From JAEKNW01 sp963677815 (GTDB lineage Bacteria > Cloacimonadota > Cloacimonadia > Cloacimonadales > JAFGVF01), in assembly GCA_963677815.1 (NCBI GenBank), contig OY782499.1:2666001-2730000 (forward strand): DNA of 64,000 nt, given 5' to 3'. Of the stretch, positions 34,819-44,816 are shown piece after piece (within the stretch, counting starts at the first letter, position 1; each line of letters starts with the position of its first letter). Made by a program: the position numbers and the translations under genes. Below the pieces are notes generated by a model. That model searched no databases. It worked only from the letters and a program-made list of their open reading frames with translations, and was not told the origin of the DNA.

Positions 34819-35276
34819 GGCAGAAAAGTGCATTTGGACTCTCCTTTTAAAGATTTAGTATATAATAAGATTTACTTCATAATACTAATTATAACCTGTC
34901 TTAACGCTCTTATTAAAGAATAGAGACTTGCTTCTCTAATAGTAGATTACCTAATCTATATTAACTAGAGATCTGTTCAATATTGTTCATGCAAAGATTT
35001 TTTAAGATTATTAGTTAAGAAAGAGAATTTTCTAGCATTAATAAAGTAATTATCCTTTGTCATTTTCTAGGATTTCCCTGCTTTCATCCTTTATCAGTCC
35101 TTTACGTTATCTAGATGAAAGTCGGCTTTTCATTGAGATACTGTAAAGGAAGGAATAAGGGGTATGCTACTTCCTGCTTAAGCAAGAAAGAATAGCAATT
35201 ACCTCAGTTTGTCTGTCAGTTAAGATAGCTCTTTGCTAGACCATTACCACTTGTGATTACTAGTAAGTTTACTCAA
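34819..35276. other. Gene-free spacer
   Basis: There is no frame, hairpin with T-run or repeat here that I can support. It separates two convergent transcription units (plus-strand hypothetical gene and minus-strand ABC ATPase). Confidence 0.5.
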
Positions 35277-36041
35277 TTAGAAGCCATTATCAATCAGCCA
35301 TTTACTTAGCTCTCTTTCTCTAAGTTTTTTATCTGAACATTGATCATATTTACCAAGGACTTTTTCTGCTATAATTTTACCATCAAGCATAAAAATGACT
35401 CTATCAGATCTATTAGCTACTTTAATATCGTGTGTAGCAATAAAAAGGCTTTTACCCTCTTTATTAATATCAATCAGAATATCCATAATACTTTCAGTAG
35501 ATTTAGAGTTGAGAGCACCAGTAGGTTCATCACCGAATATGATTTGGGGATTATTTATTAAGGCACGACAAATACCTACACGTTGAAGTTCTCCTCCAGA
35601 AGCTTGGGTCAAATACTTGTCAGCTAAGTGAGCAATAGCAGTTTTAGTCATTAAGTCTCTAGCTCTTTGATCAATCAGCTTTCTATTTTTTTTAGCAGCA
35701 TGATAAGCTGTCAGAATGATATTATCAAATAAAGACAAATTCTTTAAAAGGTTAATATGTTGGAAAATAAAGCCCATTTTAGTAAGTCTAAGCTGAGCTA
35801 GTTCTTTTTCTTTAAGCAAGGAGATATCTTGACCTAAGAATTCTACTTTGCCAGAGGAAGGTCTATCCATACCGCTGATATTATAGAGTAGGGTAGATTT
35901 TCCTGAACCAGAAGGTCCCATAATAGTTACAAATTCTCCTTCTTTTAATTCAAGCTTTATATCTTTTAGAATGTGAAGTTCATTTTCTTTATGTTGGTTA
36001 AAAATCTTATTTAGATTTTGTGCACTTAAAACAGTTTTCAT
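35277..36041 (-). CDS. ABC transporter ATP-binding protein, MacB/LolD type
   Basis: This 254-residue ATPase has Walker A GPSGSGKST, a Q-loop (FQHINLL), the signature ASGGELQRVGICRA, Walker B IIFGDEPTGAL and the H-loop THD. The EPTGALNSK pattern and lack of membrane helices are typical of the LolD/MacB/BceA group, which powers FtsX-type permeases. It follows that permease after 8 bp and ends the TetR-controlled cluster. GGAGGA precedes the ATG. Confidence 0.93.
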   Translation of the reverse strand: MKTVLSAQNLNKIFNQHKENELHILKDIKLELKEGEFVTIMGPSGSGKSTLLYNISGMDRPSSGKVEFLGQDISLLKEKELAQLRLTKMGFIFQHINLLKNLSLFDNIILTAYHAAKKNRKLIDQRARDLMTKTAIAHLADKYLTQASGGELQRVGICRALINNPQIIFGDEPTGALNSKSTESIMDILIDINKEGKSLFIATHDIKVANRSDRVIFMLDGKIIAEKVLGKYDQCSDKKLRERELSKWLIDNGF

Positions 36042-36049
36042 ACTTCCTC

Positions 36050-38392
36050 CTATTGGGTAATTCTATTTATTAAATTTTCATTTGATAGTGATTTAAGACT
36101 TATGATAGTGGTCAATACCACTGCGATAATAAGGGTAAGTGGTAGGATAACAAATAGGAAAAGAGGGTTATATTCAAAAGAGAATTTAGCAATTCCTAAC
36201 ATAGCAGAAAAAAGAGAAATAATTCTTTGTCCCAGAGAATAAGTTAATAAAATACCAAATAATAAGCCAGATACTAAGAGAAAGAAAGTCCTGTAGATAT
36301 AATGCATTTGAATAGACCTCTTACTAAATCCTTGGCTCATCATGATTGCAAGAGATGACATATCTTTGTTAATCATCATTTTAAGGAAGAGAAGACTGAT
36401 AAAGAGACTTATGAATAATCCTGCCAAGCCTGCAATAATTGCTACTTGCTTAATAGCTCTTATAGTGCTTCCAAAAGTTTGTTGTAGATAACCTGAAATA
36501 TCGGTAACTCGGGCAGAAGGGACTAGAGTTTTATATTCTTTAAGCTTGTCTTGGATATTAACACCAGCTTTAACATTTAGCAAAATTGTGTACCATAAGA
36601 CATTTTCGCTATCGTAATCGAACAATGCTTTAGCAGATTTACCTCCATTGGTTATATCCTGATAAATACCAGTGATTTTTAAAAGCTTTTCTTGGTCATT
36701 AATCACAAGTCTGAGACTATCATTAAGACCCTTGTTAAGTTCTTGGGAGTTTAAGAAAGAAAGTGATATTTCAGAGTCTTTACTTGGGGCCTGGCCTTGA
36801 AGATAGCTTAAAGGAAAATCTTTACTATTTCCGCTTTCAATAGCCATACTCTCCCTGCTTTCATCGGCAAGTATAAGTTCATATTTACTGGTAACCAATT
36901 TACTATATTCAGCAATATCATCATCAGAAGCAAGTGCTTGTCCTAGATTAGAAAATTGATCTTTAACAGTTAATGAATTACGTAAATCTATGCGAAGATC
37001 ACTTTGACCTATCCCCATATAGGTGATAAAATTTGGAGAACTAACTGTATAGTATATGTTATAAGGAACTAGAATAATAAATACTGCAAAAATAAATATT
37101 ACTAGTAATAACCAGTAGAGTTTAAATTTGATTAGAATTTCTCTTAAAGCTAAAAAAAGATCTAAATTCCACAACTTATTAGCTTGTAGTGATAAAAAAG
37201 AAAAAGAGGATAATTTACCACTCTTTCTGCTCATATTTATAGCCTCAACAGAGCTTATTTTACCAATCTTTCTGATAATAATTCTGAGTGATAAGGCAAT
37301 GAAGAAAATAATTAGATTTGCAGCAAGGAAGGGTAGAAAGATTGTCTGACAATTTGTAGGAACCTGACCAGTATAAAGGAGGATATTATCTAATAAGAAA
37401 TCATTGGTAATCAAGGAAAGACCATAACCTGTTAACAAGGCTAAATAACTCATTCCTAGATATTTATAGTTATAGATGTTTTTAATTCTCCTTAAAGGTA
37501 ATCCTATTGCCTTCATAACCCCTATTTCTCGTAAATCTTCTTCAAGTGAAGATAGAATTACGAATCTGAGACAAAGAATGGCTACTAGCATAATTAAAAG
37601 ACTTAATATTATCACAAGACCTGCAACTATACCATCTGAAAGTGAATTTAAGAGTTTGAATAGATTGATATTTAGACTTGGACCATTCATAGGCAGTCCT
37701 GAAGCTTGGTATTCTCCTTCAAAATCTCCTAAATCAGCAAGATTCTTTAATCTATATTCTATCAAATACTCTTTCTCGGGAAAGATTTTACTGATTATTT
37801 CTTTGTCTTCATTACTGATTAGAAATCTTTTAGAATGTATTATTGCTGGATTCATTTGTGAATCTCTGATAAAAGAAACAATTTCAAAGTCAATATTCTG
37901 ATTTTCAGAATGTAAAGTTAGTCTATCACCCTTCTTTAAAGCAAATTTTTCCTTAAAATATATAGGGATAGCAATCTGCCCTGCAGATACTTTAATCACC
38001 TGATTATTCAAGTTTAGAAGATAATCAAACTTTTCATTCTGTTCGACAAAACTGATGTCCATAACACTATTTTCTAAGACTTCGTGTTTGTCTCCCCAAA
38101 AAAGTTTATTTCCAGGTATAGATATCATCTCCATTAGTTGATATTCTTCAACCTTAGAATTGTTTTTGCTCCAAAACTCTAGCTTACTCTTAGATAATTG
38201 ACCTGAATGCATTTGAACAAAGTGAGGTGTTTTAGCTTTCGCAAAATATATATCTAACGACGAAGTTAACTGAACTATCAAAGATGCGCCATTAGACATT
38301 AGTAAACCTGATAGTGTTATAAAAATAAAGATTACTATAAAGATACTTGGCTTACGCAGAAAATCTTTCTTTAACATCTTAAAAATTAACAT
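36050..38392 (-). CDS. FtsX-family ABC transporter permease
   Basis: This 780-residue membrane protein has an N-terminal helix, a large extracytoplasmic domain (about 40-240), a first FtsX core of several helices (about 250-380), a second extracytoplasmic domain (about 450-640) and a second FtsX core to the C-terminus. This double layout resembles LolC/E- or peptide-export permeases rather than MacB, which has one core. Its start overlaps the MFS gene by 14 bp. With the downstream ATPase it should form an exporter or lipoprotein/peptide mover; the substrate is unknown. Confidence 0.88.
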   Translation of the reverse strand: MLIFKMLKKDFLRKPSIFIVIFIFITLSGLLMSNGASLIVQLTSSLDIYFAKAKTPHFVQMHSGQLSKSKLEFWSKNNSKVEEYQLMEMISIPGNKLFWGDKHEVLENSVMDISFVEQNEKFDYLLNLNNQVIKVSAGQIAIPIYFKEKFALKKGDRLTLHSENQNIDFEIVSFIRDSQMNPAIIHSKRFLISNEDKEIISKIFPEKEYLIEYRLKNLADLGDFEGEYQASGLPMNGPSLNINLFKLLNSLSDGIVAGLVIILSLLIMLVAILCLRFVILSSLEEDLREIGVMKAIGLPLRRIKNIYNYKYLGMSYLALLTGYGLSLITNDFLLDNILLYTGQVPTNCQTIFLPFLAANLIIFFIALSLRIIIRKIGKISSVEAINMSRKSGKLSSFSFLSLQANKLWNLDLFLALREILIKFKLYWLLLVIFIFAVFIILVPYNIYYTVSSPNFITYMGIGQSDLRIDLRNSLTVKDQFSNLGQALASDDDIAEYSKLVTSKYELILADESRESMAIESGNSKDFPLSYLQGQAPSKDSEISLSFLNSQELNKGLNDSLRLVINDQEKLLKITGIYQDITNGGKSAKALFDYDSENVLWYTILLNVKAGVNIQDKLKEYKTLVPSARVTDISGYLQQTFGSTIRAIKQVAIIAGLAGLFISLFISLLFLKMMINKDMSSLAIMMSQGFSKRSIQMHYIYRTFFLLVSGLLFGILLTYSLGQRIISLFSAMLGIAKFSFEYNPLFLFVILPLTLIIAVVLTTIISLKSLSNENLINRITQ

Positions 38393-39650
38393 TCATTTCT
38401 CCTTCTTTAATTCTAAATCTGCTGATTATAGTTAATCCTAGCCAGAATAAGCCTGCTAACAGAAACATTATAGCTATTCCTTGGGCATGATTAAAATCTG
38501 TAATACTTCCTAAATATTCTATAAATTTACTATTGCTTGCCATTAGAGGATTGAAAATCTCCTCAGCTAACCAGCCTGAAGCTAAATATGCCAGCAAATA
38601 ACCTATCTGTGATATAAATCCTATCATACCCCATACTCTTCCCTGGCCTTCATTGACGATGTTCTGCCTGATAATGACTTCCGCTCCTGTGTTAATGAAG
38701 GGTAGTAGCCCAAAAAAGAGAAAGAAGAGAAGAGTAATGACTATTAAATTTGTGAAAATGCCTAAAAGAGACATTAATATGCCAGCAAAAAACATTGACC
38801 AAACAAGTAGCTTTGATAAGTGAATTTTAAATGACTTTAAACCTATATATAAACTACTTAATAACATACCTGAAGCACTTACTGATTGAATGATTCCTAT
38901 GGTTTTTGCATCTGTTATTGTTAGTAGCATTGGTGTAAGCAAACTCTGGATCATACCAACAAAAAAGGTCACCCAAGATATGATAATCACAATTGTAATA
39001 ACAAGTTTACTTGCTAATAAATATTTCCAGCCCTCTCTTAAGTCATACCAAATATTACTTGTTAATTTCCTGCTTTGAGAAGTAATTGTTTTCCCTAGTA
39101 AGGCTAAACTAACTATAGCAAAGACAAAGGAGGAAATATCAATATATAAGATTACCTTAATACCACTTATAGCCAAGATGAAGCCAGCCAATAAAGGTGA
39201 TATAAGATGCTGAGAACTTGCTGAAAGTTGAACTAATCCACTAACTCTTGCAAAATCTTTGGCTACTACTATATCTGAAATTATTGCCTTGTAAGCTGGA
39301 TTCTGAATAGCTACAAAACATGAGGATATGACTAGTCCTAGATAAACTCTACCTAAATTTATTTCCCCTTCTGTGATTGCTAATAAAATTAAGAAGACTC
39401 CTATAGCAGAACCTAAATCACCTAACATTATCATGAATTTGCGACTGTATCTATCAGCAAAGACTCCTCCAAGAGGTCTGAGGAGAATTGCAGGCAAAAA
39501 CTGACATAGTAATATAAAGGAGAAATTGACTAAACTTCCACTTTTTTGGTAAACATAAATACCTAGAGCAAAAGCTGTCATTCCATTGCCTATGTTGGAA
39601 ATAAGCTGACCAATCCAGATAATAAGAAAATTACTTAGCGGTGATTTCAT
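38379..39650 (-). CDS. Major facilitator superfamily transporter (MFS-3/enterobactin-exporter type)
   Basis: This 423-residue protein has about 12 membrane helices. The loop 2-3 motif GGVFADRYSRKFMIM is the MFS motif A variant of the EntS/YfiS-like group, and RPLGG precedes it. It is a proton-driven efflux candidate. It overlaps the ABC permease and follows the barrel gene by 11 bp, in the cluster behind a TetR regulator, so drug or lipid export is likely. Confidence 0.9.
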   Translation of the reverse strand: MKSPLSNFLIIWIGQLISNIGNGMTAFALGIYVYQKSGSLVNFSFILLCQFLPAILLRPLGGVFADRYSRKFMIMLGDLGSAIGVFLILLAITEGEINLGRVYLGLVISSCFVAIQNPAYKAIISDIVVAKDFARVSGLVQLSASSQHLISPLLAGFILAISGIKVILYIDISSFVFAIVSLALLGKTITSQSRKLTSNIWYDLREGWKYLLASKLVITIVIIISWVTFFVGMIQSLLTPMLLTITDAKTIGIIQSVSASGMLLSSLYIGLKSFKIHLSKLLVWSMFFAGILMSLLGIFTNLIVITLLFFLFFGLLPFINTGAEVIIRQNIVNEGQGRVWGMIGFISQIGYLLAYLASGWLAEEIFNPLMASNSKFIEYLGSITDFNHAQGIAIMFLLAGLFWLGLTIISRFRIKEGEMNVNF

Positions 39651-39661
39651 TTTTGCTTTCC

Positions 39662-40576
39662 TTAGAATTGATAAAGAGCCTGAATAGAAAAAGTAAAGCC
39701 ATCATCAAAGTTAATCTTTTCTTCTTCACGATACATTTCTCTATTTTTGAAAGTATAAGCTCCACTAATCTTCAAAAAACTTAAATCTAATTCTGAATAT
39801 AAGCTGTAGTAATGATAATCAAAAATCTCATCCTTTTCAGCTAAATCAAAAGCAATATTATTATTTGCTAGTCCTACAGCTAAACCAGCAAAATCTCCCA
39901 TTGAGCTAGTTGTTGAAAAAAAACGATAATGACCTGATAAATCAAAGATTATATCCCTTTCATCTCTTAAATTATCAATTCTAAAATCTCCTTTTAATCT
40001 AATCTGTTTTTGAGGAGCAATTATAAACTCAAAGTTAGGCCCTGTTATAAAATCTAATTTAGTGTTAAACCATTTAGAGTTTGATTTCATTCTGATTAGA
40101 GGTAAGGGAATTAGAGGTAAAGGTTTACCATTAGACATGTCAATTCCAAAATCACTAATTCCTATACCGCTACCTAAAACAAACTGGAAATTTTCCCTAC
40201 TTACTATTTCATAACCCCATACAGAAGCCAACTGAAAAGTGTGAAGTCCACCAGTGATAGGCTTATCAGATTCACTCTTTAAGAGACTTACAAAGTGGTG
40301 TCTTCCCCTAAAGTACTCAGCTAAGAAATCTAGTGAGTGGAACTGGTCAGGGTAACTATTTGATAAATCATCTTTAAAATGGTAATTTGAGTAAATACCT
40401 ATAACCTGAAAATTAGACCCCGTAACTAGCAGTCCCCCTGCAGGTGAATAAACAGTCTGGCCACCATAATTTAAGTGTTCATATTGCATTAACGGAATGT
40501 AGTTTACTTTATTAGTATTTCCAAAAAGAGACAGAAAAAGACAAAATATTAAAGTAATAATTAGGTATCGTTTCAT
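39662..40576 (-). CDS. Putative outer-membrane beta-barrel protein
   Basis: This 304-residue exported protein has a signal peptide (1-20, LFLSLFGN) and repeated amphipathic strands ending FTFSIQALYQF, a typical outer-membrane terminal strand. No family is recognised. Its ATG lies just past the tetR stop. As part of the export cluster it could be an outer-membrane channel, but it lacks the TolC helical pattern. Confidence 0.65.
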   Translation of the reverse strand: MKRYLIITLIFCLFLSLFGNTNKVNYIPLMQYEHLNYGGQTVYSPAGGLLVTGSNFQVIGIYSNYHFKDDLSNSYPDQFHSLDFLAEYFRGRHHFVSLLKSESDKPITGGLHTFQLASVWGYEIVSRENFQFVLGSGIGISDFGIDMSNGKPLPLIPLPLIRMKSNSKWFNTKLDFITGPNFEFIIAPQKQIRLKGDFRIDNLRDERDIIFDLSGHYRFFSTTSSMGDFAGLAVGLANNNIAFDLAEKDEIFDYHYYSLYSELDLSFLKISGAYTFKNREMYREEEKINFDDGFTFSIQALYQF

Positions 40577-41281
40577 TTATTTATCCTCAGAATTTAATAT
40601 TTCTTTAAAAAAAAGAATTGCATTATCATAATCAATCATTATCTTCATATCTTCTTGGCTTGTACCAAGTAATTTAGCTAGTATCATAACAAAATTCTCC
40701 ATTATAGACTTTGAATATTCTTGAGCTTTCTCTTTATCTTCTTGAGCAAAAATGAAGTTTAATTCTTCTGTTATTCCCTTATCTAGTTGAAAGATTAATA
40801 TAGCTATTACTTGGGCTGGTCCTGTAAAACTACATTCGCCTTTGTTTCGTCCTTCTTCCAGAATAGGAGCAATTACTTCAAGATAGACTTTCTTATCATA
40901 TTTCTTTAATCTTTCTTTTAAAACTATATTACCATCACTCCTTCTTATCCTAAGATATTCAGCTAAAAAAGATGACTTTTGTTTTCCTACTTTTCTCATA
41001 ATTTTGATAACCATATTAACCCTACTAACTAAGTCTGCTTGGGTATTTTGCAGAATTGGTTGAACTGCTTTTATAATCTCTTGGTGATGATCAGTAAGCA
41101 TTTTCTCTAAGACATGATCCTTTGATTTAAAATGATGATAAAAAGCACCCTTAGTCATACCACACTTTTCAGCAATCTCTTGAACTGAAGTCTTTTCAAA
41201 ACCTTTCTGGATAAACAATTTCTCAGCCACCTTAATAATATCAGCAATTGTCTTAGCTGTTTGTTTTTCTCTTCTATTCAT
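40577..41281 (-). CDS. TetR/AcrR family regulator
   Basis: This is a 234-residue repressor. The N-terminal helix-turn-helix reads ADIIKVAEKLFIQKGFEKTSVQEIAEKCGMTKGAFYHHF, with the classic GAFYHHFKSKDHV recognition end. The C-terminal region is a ligand-binding helical domain. The start is ATG 41281 with AGAGGA upstream; an in-frame start at 41311 lacks a site. It is the first gene of the barrel-MFS-ABC cluster and very probably represses it and itself through the operators at 41322-41356. Confidence 0.92.
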   Translation of the reverse strand: MNRREKQTAKTIADIIKVAEKLFIQKGFEKTSVQEIAEKCGMTKGAFYHHFKSKDHVLEKMLTDHHQEIIKAVQPILQNTQADLVSRVNMVIKIMRKVGKQKSSFLAEYLRIRRSDGNIVLKERLKKYDKKVYLEVIAPILEEGRNKGECSFTGPAQVIAILIFQLDKGITEELNFIFAQEDKEKAQEYSKSIMENFVMILAKLLGTSQEDMKIMIDYDNAILFFKEILNSEDK

Positions 41282-41321
41282 ACTATCCTCTTTTATAATA
41301 TTATATTTCAATAATTTATTA

Positions 41322-41356
41322 ACATACTAACGGTATTATACATACTCTTGGTATGT
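41322..41356 (-). promoter_or_regulatory. Tandem TetR-type operators overlapping a -10 box
   Basis: ACATAC-N5-GTATGT is a perfect palindrome at 41340-41356. A second, weaker one, ATAC-N5-GTAT, lies at 41324-41336. Their centres are 18 bp apart. On the minus strand TATAAT (41340-41335) falls at the junction, so bound repressor would cover the -10 of its own promoter. Palindrome length and spacing suit TetR dimers. Confidence 0.7.
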
Positions 41357-41405
41357 TTTAAAATCAAATGTTTTTTACTGATAAATACTGTCAAGTTTAT
41401 TTTTC

Positions 41406-41434
41406 TTGACAGACTAATTATCTCTCTTTATAAA
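41406..41434 (+). promoter_or_regulatory. Consensus sigma-70 promoter
   Basis: TTGACA (41406-41411), a 17-bp spacer and TATAAA (41429-41434) lie 38 bases before the secreted-protein ATG at 41472. It is divergent from the TetR promoter 65 bp away, beyond the operators, so TetR control of this gene is possible but not required. Confidence 0.8.
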
Positions 41435-41471
41435 TGACTCAGTACTTAATAAAATATAAAAAGAAGGTCTT

Positions 41472-43427
41472 ATGAAAAAAAAAATTATCACGATTATTGT
41501 TTTTTGCTCTCTTATAAGTATATTTTCCCTTTCCATAACCACACCAAACAAGCAAAATAGAGAAAATCCTCCCTCTGCAACAAGTCTGCGTTACCCAGAA
41601 CTTAATGCAAATCAAGTTACTGAATCTCCAGTTTTTGCCTGGCACGAAGCTAGTGGTAGTCTAACAGGTTATAGATTCTATTTAGGAAGCGATGGGCAAG
41701 GGGAGACAAGTCCTAGTAATTTAGTAAATGGAATTGATTTAGGCAATGTTTTGAATTACTATCCAGATGTTGATTTAGAGTTAAATCAGACTTATTATTG
41801 GCAGGTAATCCCATATCATGTTGATAATGGTGAAGCCCTTAACTGCCCTATTTGGAGTTTTCAGACTAAATCTAGTGCTTCTGATAGCATACCATATAGA
41901 AACTTTATTAATGATATTAATGGATTTACAGGTAATATTCTCATGGCTAATGATCAAGGTATCCAGAATTCTTCTGGCATCGTCACAAGTGCTTTATCAG
42001 GTAGTTTCCAGACAAGCAATGCTATAGGAGCAAACTCGTCTAGTAGCCAAGTGGTATTTTATTATAGGTTAAGTGACTTTCAATTAGGTGATAGTGCTAG
42101 TCAAGATCCAAGCTTCTTGACAAGCTATATTTCATATGATAATATTAATTTTCAAGAAATAAACCTATTGTCCTGCTACGATGATAACTTAAATGATCAA
42201 TATAATAAAGTAACAATTGACTTAGCTAACTATCCTGGAACTTTCTATGTAAAATTTACTTATAATTTATACCATTTCTATTATTCTTTTTTTGCTACTA
42301 GTAATAATCCTAAACTATATCTTGATAACTTCTTTATTAGAGAGAATATTAGCCAACCTCACTTAAATGTTTCTCCAGAAACCTGGGATATTGAAAATGG
42401 ATTAATCAATTTAACTTACAACCAAGATGTTGTTATTACCAATTACTCTACTTTTGAACTATCAATAGAAAACTTAGCAATTGCTGTAAATCCAATTTCA
42501 CCGAATAACTTTTTCTTAAATAGTTCCCAATCAAATATTACTTTGCTTGAGGGATATTCTTATTCATTTTCCATAAACTTTTTTGTTAATGATTATGGTT
42601 ATATTAACTCAGCAGTAACTTACGAATTTTCTGAAGAAGGAGGAATTTCTCCAGGAGACCCAACTCAAATTCTGATGACATTATCTGCTAATTGTCCAAA
42701 TCCTCACATTAGTAGCTTTCCCTATCAACAAGACTTTAGTCAATGGCCTCCTTTGCATTGGTATAGTGGTACATGGATGCAATATATTGATTTAGATGAA
42801 ACTACATGGGCAGTTTGTCAAGAAACTCCAGCCTCGGCAATGTATATGGGATTTTGTAGTCCAAGTTTTTATTCAACATTACCACTAAACTTGCAGTTCA
42901 AATTGCTAGTTCCAAATGATGTTAATTATAATATGACTTTTAGTATAGATATTGCAGAATATAATCCAAGTCCCAATTCCATAGATTGGAATACTTTTTA
43001 TACTTTTAACTGCCAGGATAACATCACTTATGTATATGAGCAAGGCGTACTTATCAACAAGTATGTAATTAAAAATATGCATATACCTGAAGAATATATA
43101 GGTTTACCTTTTATAATCAGATTCTCTACTTCTTTCTTTAGTGATAATGCACCAAGAATAACTGACTTTAGACTTTACACTTCCCCACAAGGTGTTTATG
43201 TTAATCTCCAGAATCCCCAGTTAATTATAAGGAGGGAAAACTCGCACAATGTCCTACGTTGGGAACATATTCCTTATGCTGATGATTATGAGATACAGGC
43301 TACAAACAACCTAAGGACTAGCAATTGGGAAACGTTATCCAATACCCCTTACCAAGCTTATGTTTATGATGGGGATGAAGTATTTAAATTTTTTAGAATA
43401 AAAGTCATAAGTAACACATTACCATAG
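41472..43427 (+). CDS. Large secreted protein with fibronectin-like N-terminal part
   Basis: This 651-residue exported protein has a signal peptide (1-25, ISIFSLSITT). An Ig/fibronectin-III-like segment at about 45-125 contains YRFYLGSD and the conserved LNQTYYWQVIPY. Later beta-rich parts resemble MAM/jelly-roll-like modules (FHYSGTWMQY-type: LHWYSGTWMQ). A last segment, HNVLRWEHIPYADDYEIQATNN, again has the fibronectin-like Trp-Tyr pattern. The usual Por C-terminal sorting motif is not seen. The function is unknown; surface or periplasmic binding is likely. AAGAAGG precedes the ATG. Confidence 0.65.
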   Translation: MKKKIITIIVFCSLISIFSLSITTPNKQNRENPPSATSLRYPELNANQVTESPVFAWHEASGSLTGYRFYLGSDGQGETSPSNLVNGIDLGNVLNYYPDVDLELNQTYYWQVIPYHVDNGEALNCPIWSFQTKSSASDSIPYRNFINDINGFTGNILMANDQGIQNSSGIVTSALSGSFQTSNAIGANSSSSQVVFYYRLSDFQLGDSASQDPSFLTSYISYDNINFQEINLLSCYDDNLNDQYNKVTIDLANYPGTFYVKFTYNLYHFYYSFFATSNNPKLYLDNFFIRENISQPHLNVSPETWDIENGLINLTYNQDVVITNYSTFELSIENLAIAVNPISPNNFFLNSSQSNITLLEGYSYSFSINFFVNDYGYINSAVTYEFSEEGGISPGDPTQILMTLSANCPNPHISSFPYQQDFSQWPPLHWYSGTWMQYIDLDETTWAVCQETPASAMYMGFCSPSFYSTLPLNLQFKLLVPNDVNYNMTFSIDIAEYNPSPNSIDWNTFYTFNCQDNITYVYEQGVLINKYVIKNMHIPEEYIGLPFIIRFSTSFFSDNAPRITDFRLYTSPQGVYVNLQNPQLIIRRENSHNVLRWEHIPYADDYEIQATNNLRTSNWETLSNTPYQAYVYDGDEVFKFFRIKVISNTLP

Positions 43428-43485
43428 TTGAACAAGAATGGTAGACTAGACCTTTGCTAATAGCTCTATTGGGTGTTTAAAATAG

Positions 43486-43519
43486 ACTAAGCCCATGCTT
43501 TCCATGGGCTTAGTTTTTA
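43486..43519. terminator. Bidirectional terminator
   Basis: A perfect 12-bp stem, ACTAAGCCCATG / CATGGGCTTAGT, with loop CTTTC is followed by TTTTA on the plus strand. Weaker T-rich sequence lies on the minus side. It is located between convergent genes ending at 43427 and 43527. Confidence 0.88.
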
Positions 43520-43526
43520 TAATAAT

Positions 43527-44816
43527 TTATTTACCTGCTATATTAACTCCAGATATTTTCAACCAAGGAGCTATACATGCTCCAAAAACAGTCTCTCTTT
43601 CTTTAGAAATAGCAACAATATTATTAAACATTTCTACAATATTAGCTGTAATCATAGCTTCATTTATAGGGTATTTAATTTGACCATCTTCAACATAGTA
43701 CGAATTTTTAATCACACCAGAGAAATCTTTATTTTTGTTAGGATTACCAGAAGATATGCCATGAACTATGACACCCTTTTTTATTGATTTAATCATATCT
43801 TCTAAGCTATCATTTCCAGCCTCAACTTCAAAGGACTCTTGAGCTATATTATTAATAGCAAAATCACTTCTATTAGCAACATACTCCGAAACAACAAAGT
43901 TCTTAAGGATTCCATTTTGCACAATATAGTCATCCCTATTTAGATAACCTTCTGCAGTAAAGATATCTTTATTTACCAAATTAGGATGATTAGCAAATGT
44001 TTTCAGAGTGAATTTTGAATCAAAAATCTTTTTCTCTATTTTATCTAAGAAGATTGAATTTTTATCTATTAATGATAGTCCTTGCAACTCTCCTAAAATA
44101 TGTCCCATTAGCTGACAAAATACTTGAGGAGTGAGGATTATTTGCCCTTGGAATTTATCATTAAATTGGTGTGGGTTCATTTGCTTGATAGTATCTTGGT
44201 AATCTTGATTAAACTTGCTAAGGGAAAGAATTGACTTAGGTAGTTCAGTACAAGGTTGATAAGTATAATTCATAGAAGAATGTTTCCCATTTTCAGCTGC
44301 AGAAAATAATGAGAGAATGTGATAATAACCATTTGTATATTGAATTTCGGAAGAGAGATTATTCATATAACAGATCTCTTCTTTATGAAATACTACAGAA
44401 GTAGTATCGGTTATTTGAGGAAATTTCTCTTCTTTTTCCTTTTCAAAATCTGCTAAAATCTTATACATTTCATCTGTATTAGCCTGAGAGATGCCAAATT
44501 CTTGCTGATACTTCATATCTTTTGCCATGCCGTAAGCAGTATCTGCATTAGACTCAGAAGCTGCTTTGAAAGCCTTGTTTGCATTATCCTCAATATCTTT
44601 TTCACAGGTATAAGTAAAAGTATGAAGACCTCTTTTATCATCTTTAATGACTTTCATTTCAACCTGAATTGCTTCAACATTCCTAAACAAGTCTATACCA
44701 TTGAATTCTTTCTGAAGTTCTGAAGAGAAATTTCTCACGACCTGCACAGAAGCTTTATCAGCACCTAGAGCTTGAAGTTTGGCTAAACTTTCTTTTGCTA
44801 TATCTTTAATATTCAT
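43527..44816 (-). CDS. tldE: TldE/PmbA-like metalloprotease-family protein
   Basis: This is a 429-residue member of the TldD/PmbA family, the partner of TldD. The C-terminal family block (GNDSLEDMIKSIKKGVIVHGI ... GVIKNSYYVEDGQIKYPI) is clear. The HExxxH zinc motif found in TldD is absent, as expected for TldE. The TldD-TldE heterodimer cuts leader peptides of microcin B17 or PQQ-like RiPP precursors and unfolded peptides. No such precursor is seen nearby. The start overlaps the tldD stop by one base (TAATG). Confidence 0.9.
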   Translation of the reverse strand: MNIKDIAKESLAKLQALGADKASVQVVRNFSSELQKEFNGIDLFRNVEAIQVEMKVIKDDKRGLHTFTYTCEKDIEDNANKAFKAASESNADTAYGMAKDMKYQQEFGISQANTDEMYKILADFEKEKEEKFPQITDTTSVVFHKEEICYMNNLSSEIQYTNGYYHILSLFSAAENGKHSSMNYTYQPCTELPKSILSLSKFNQDYQDTIKQMNPHQFNDKFQGQIILTPQVFCQLMGHILGELQGLSLIDKNSIFLDKIEKKIFDSKFTLKTFANHPNLVNKDIFTAEGYLNRDDYIVQNGILKNFVVSEYVANRSDFAINNIAQESFEVEAGNDSLEDMIKSIKKGVIVHGISSGNPNKNKDFSGVIKNSYYVEDGQIKYPINEAMITANIVEMFNNIVAISKERETVFGACIAPWLKISGVNIAGK

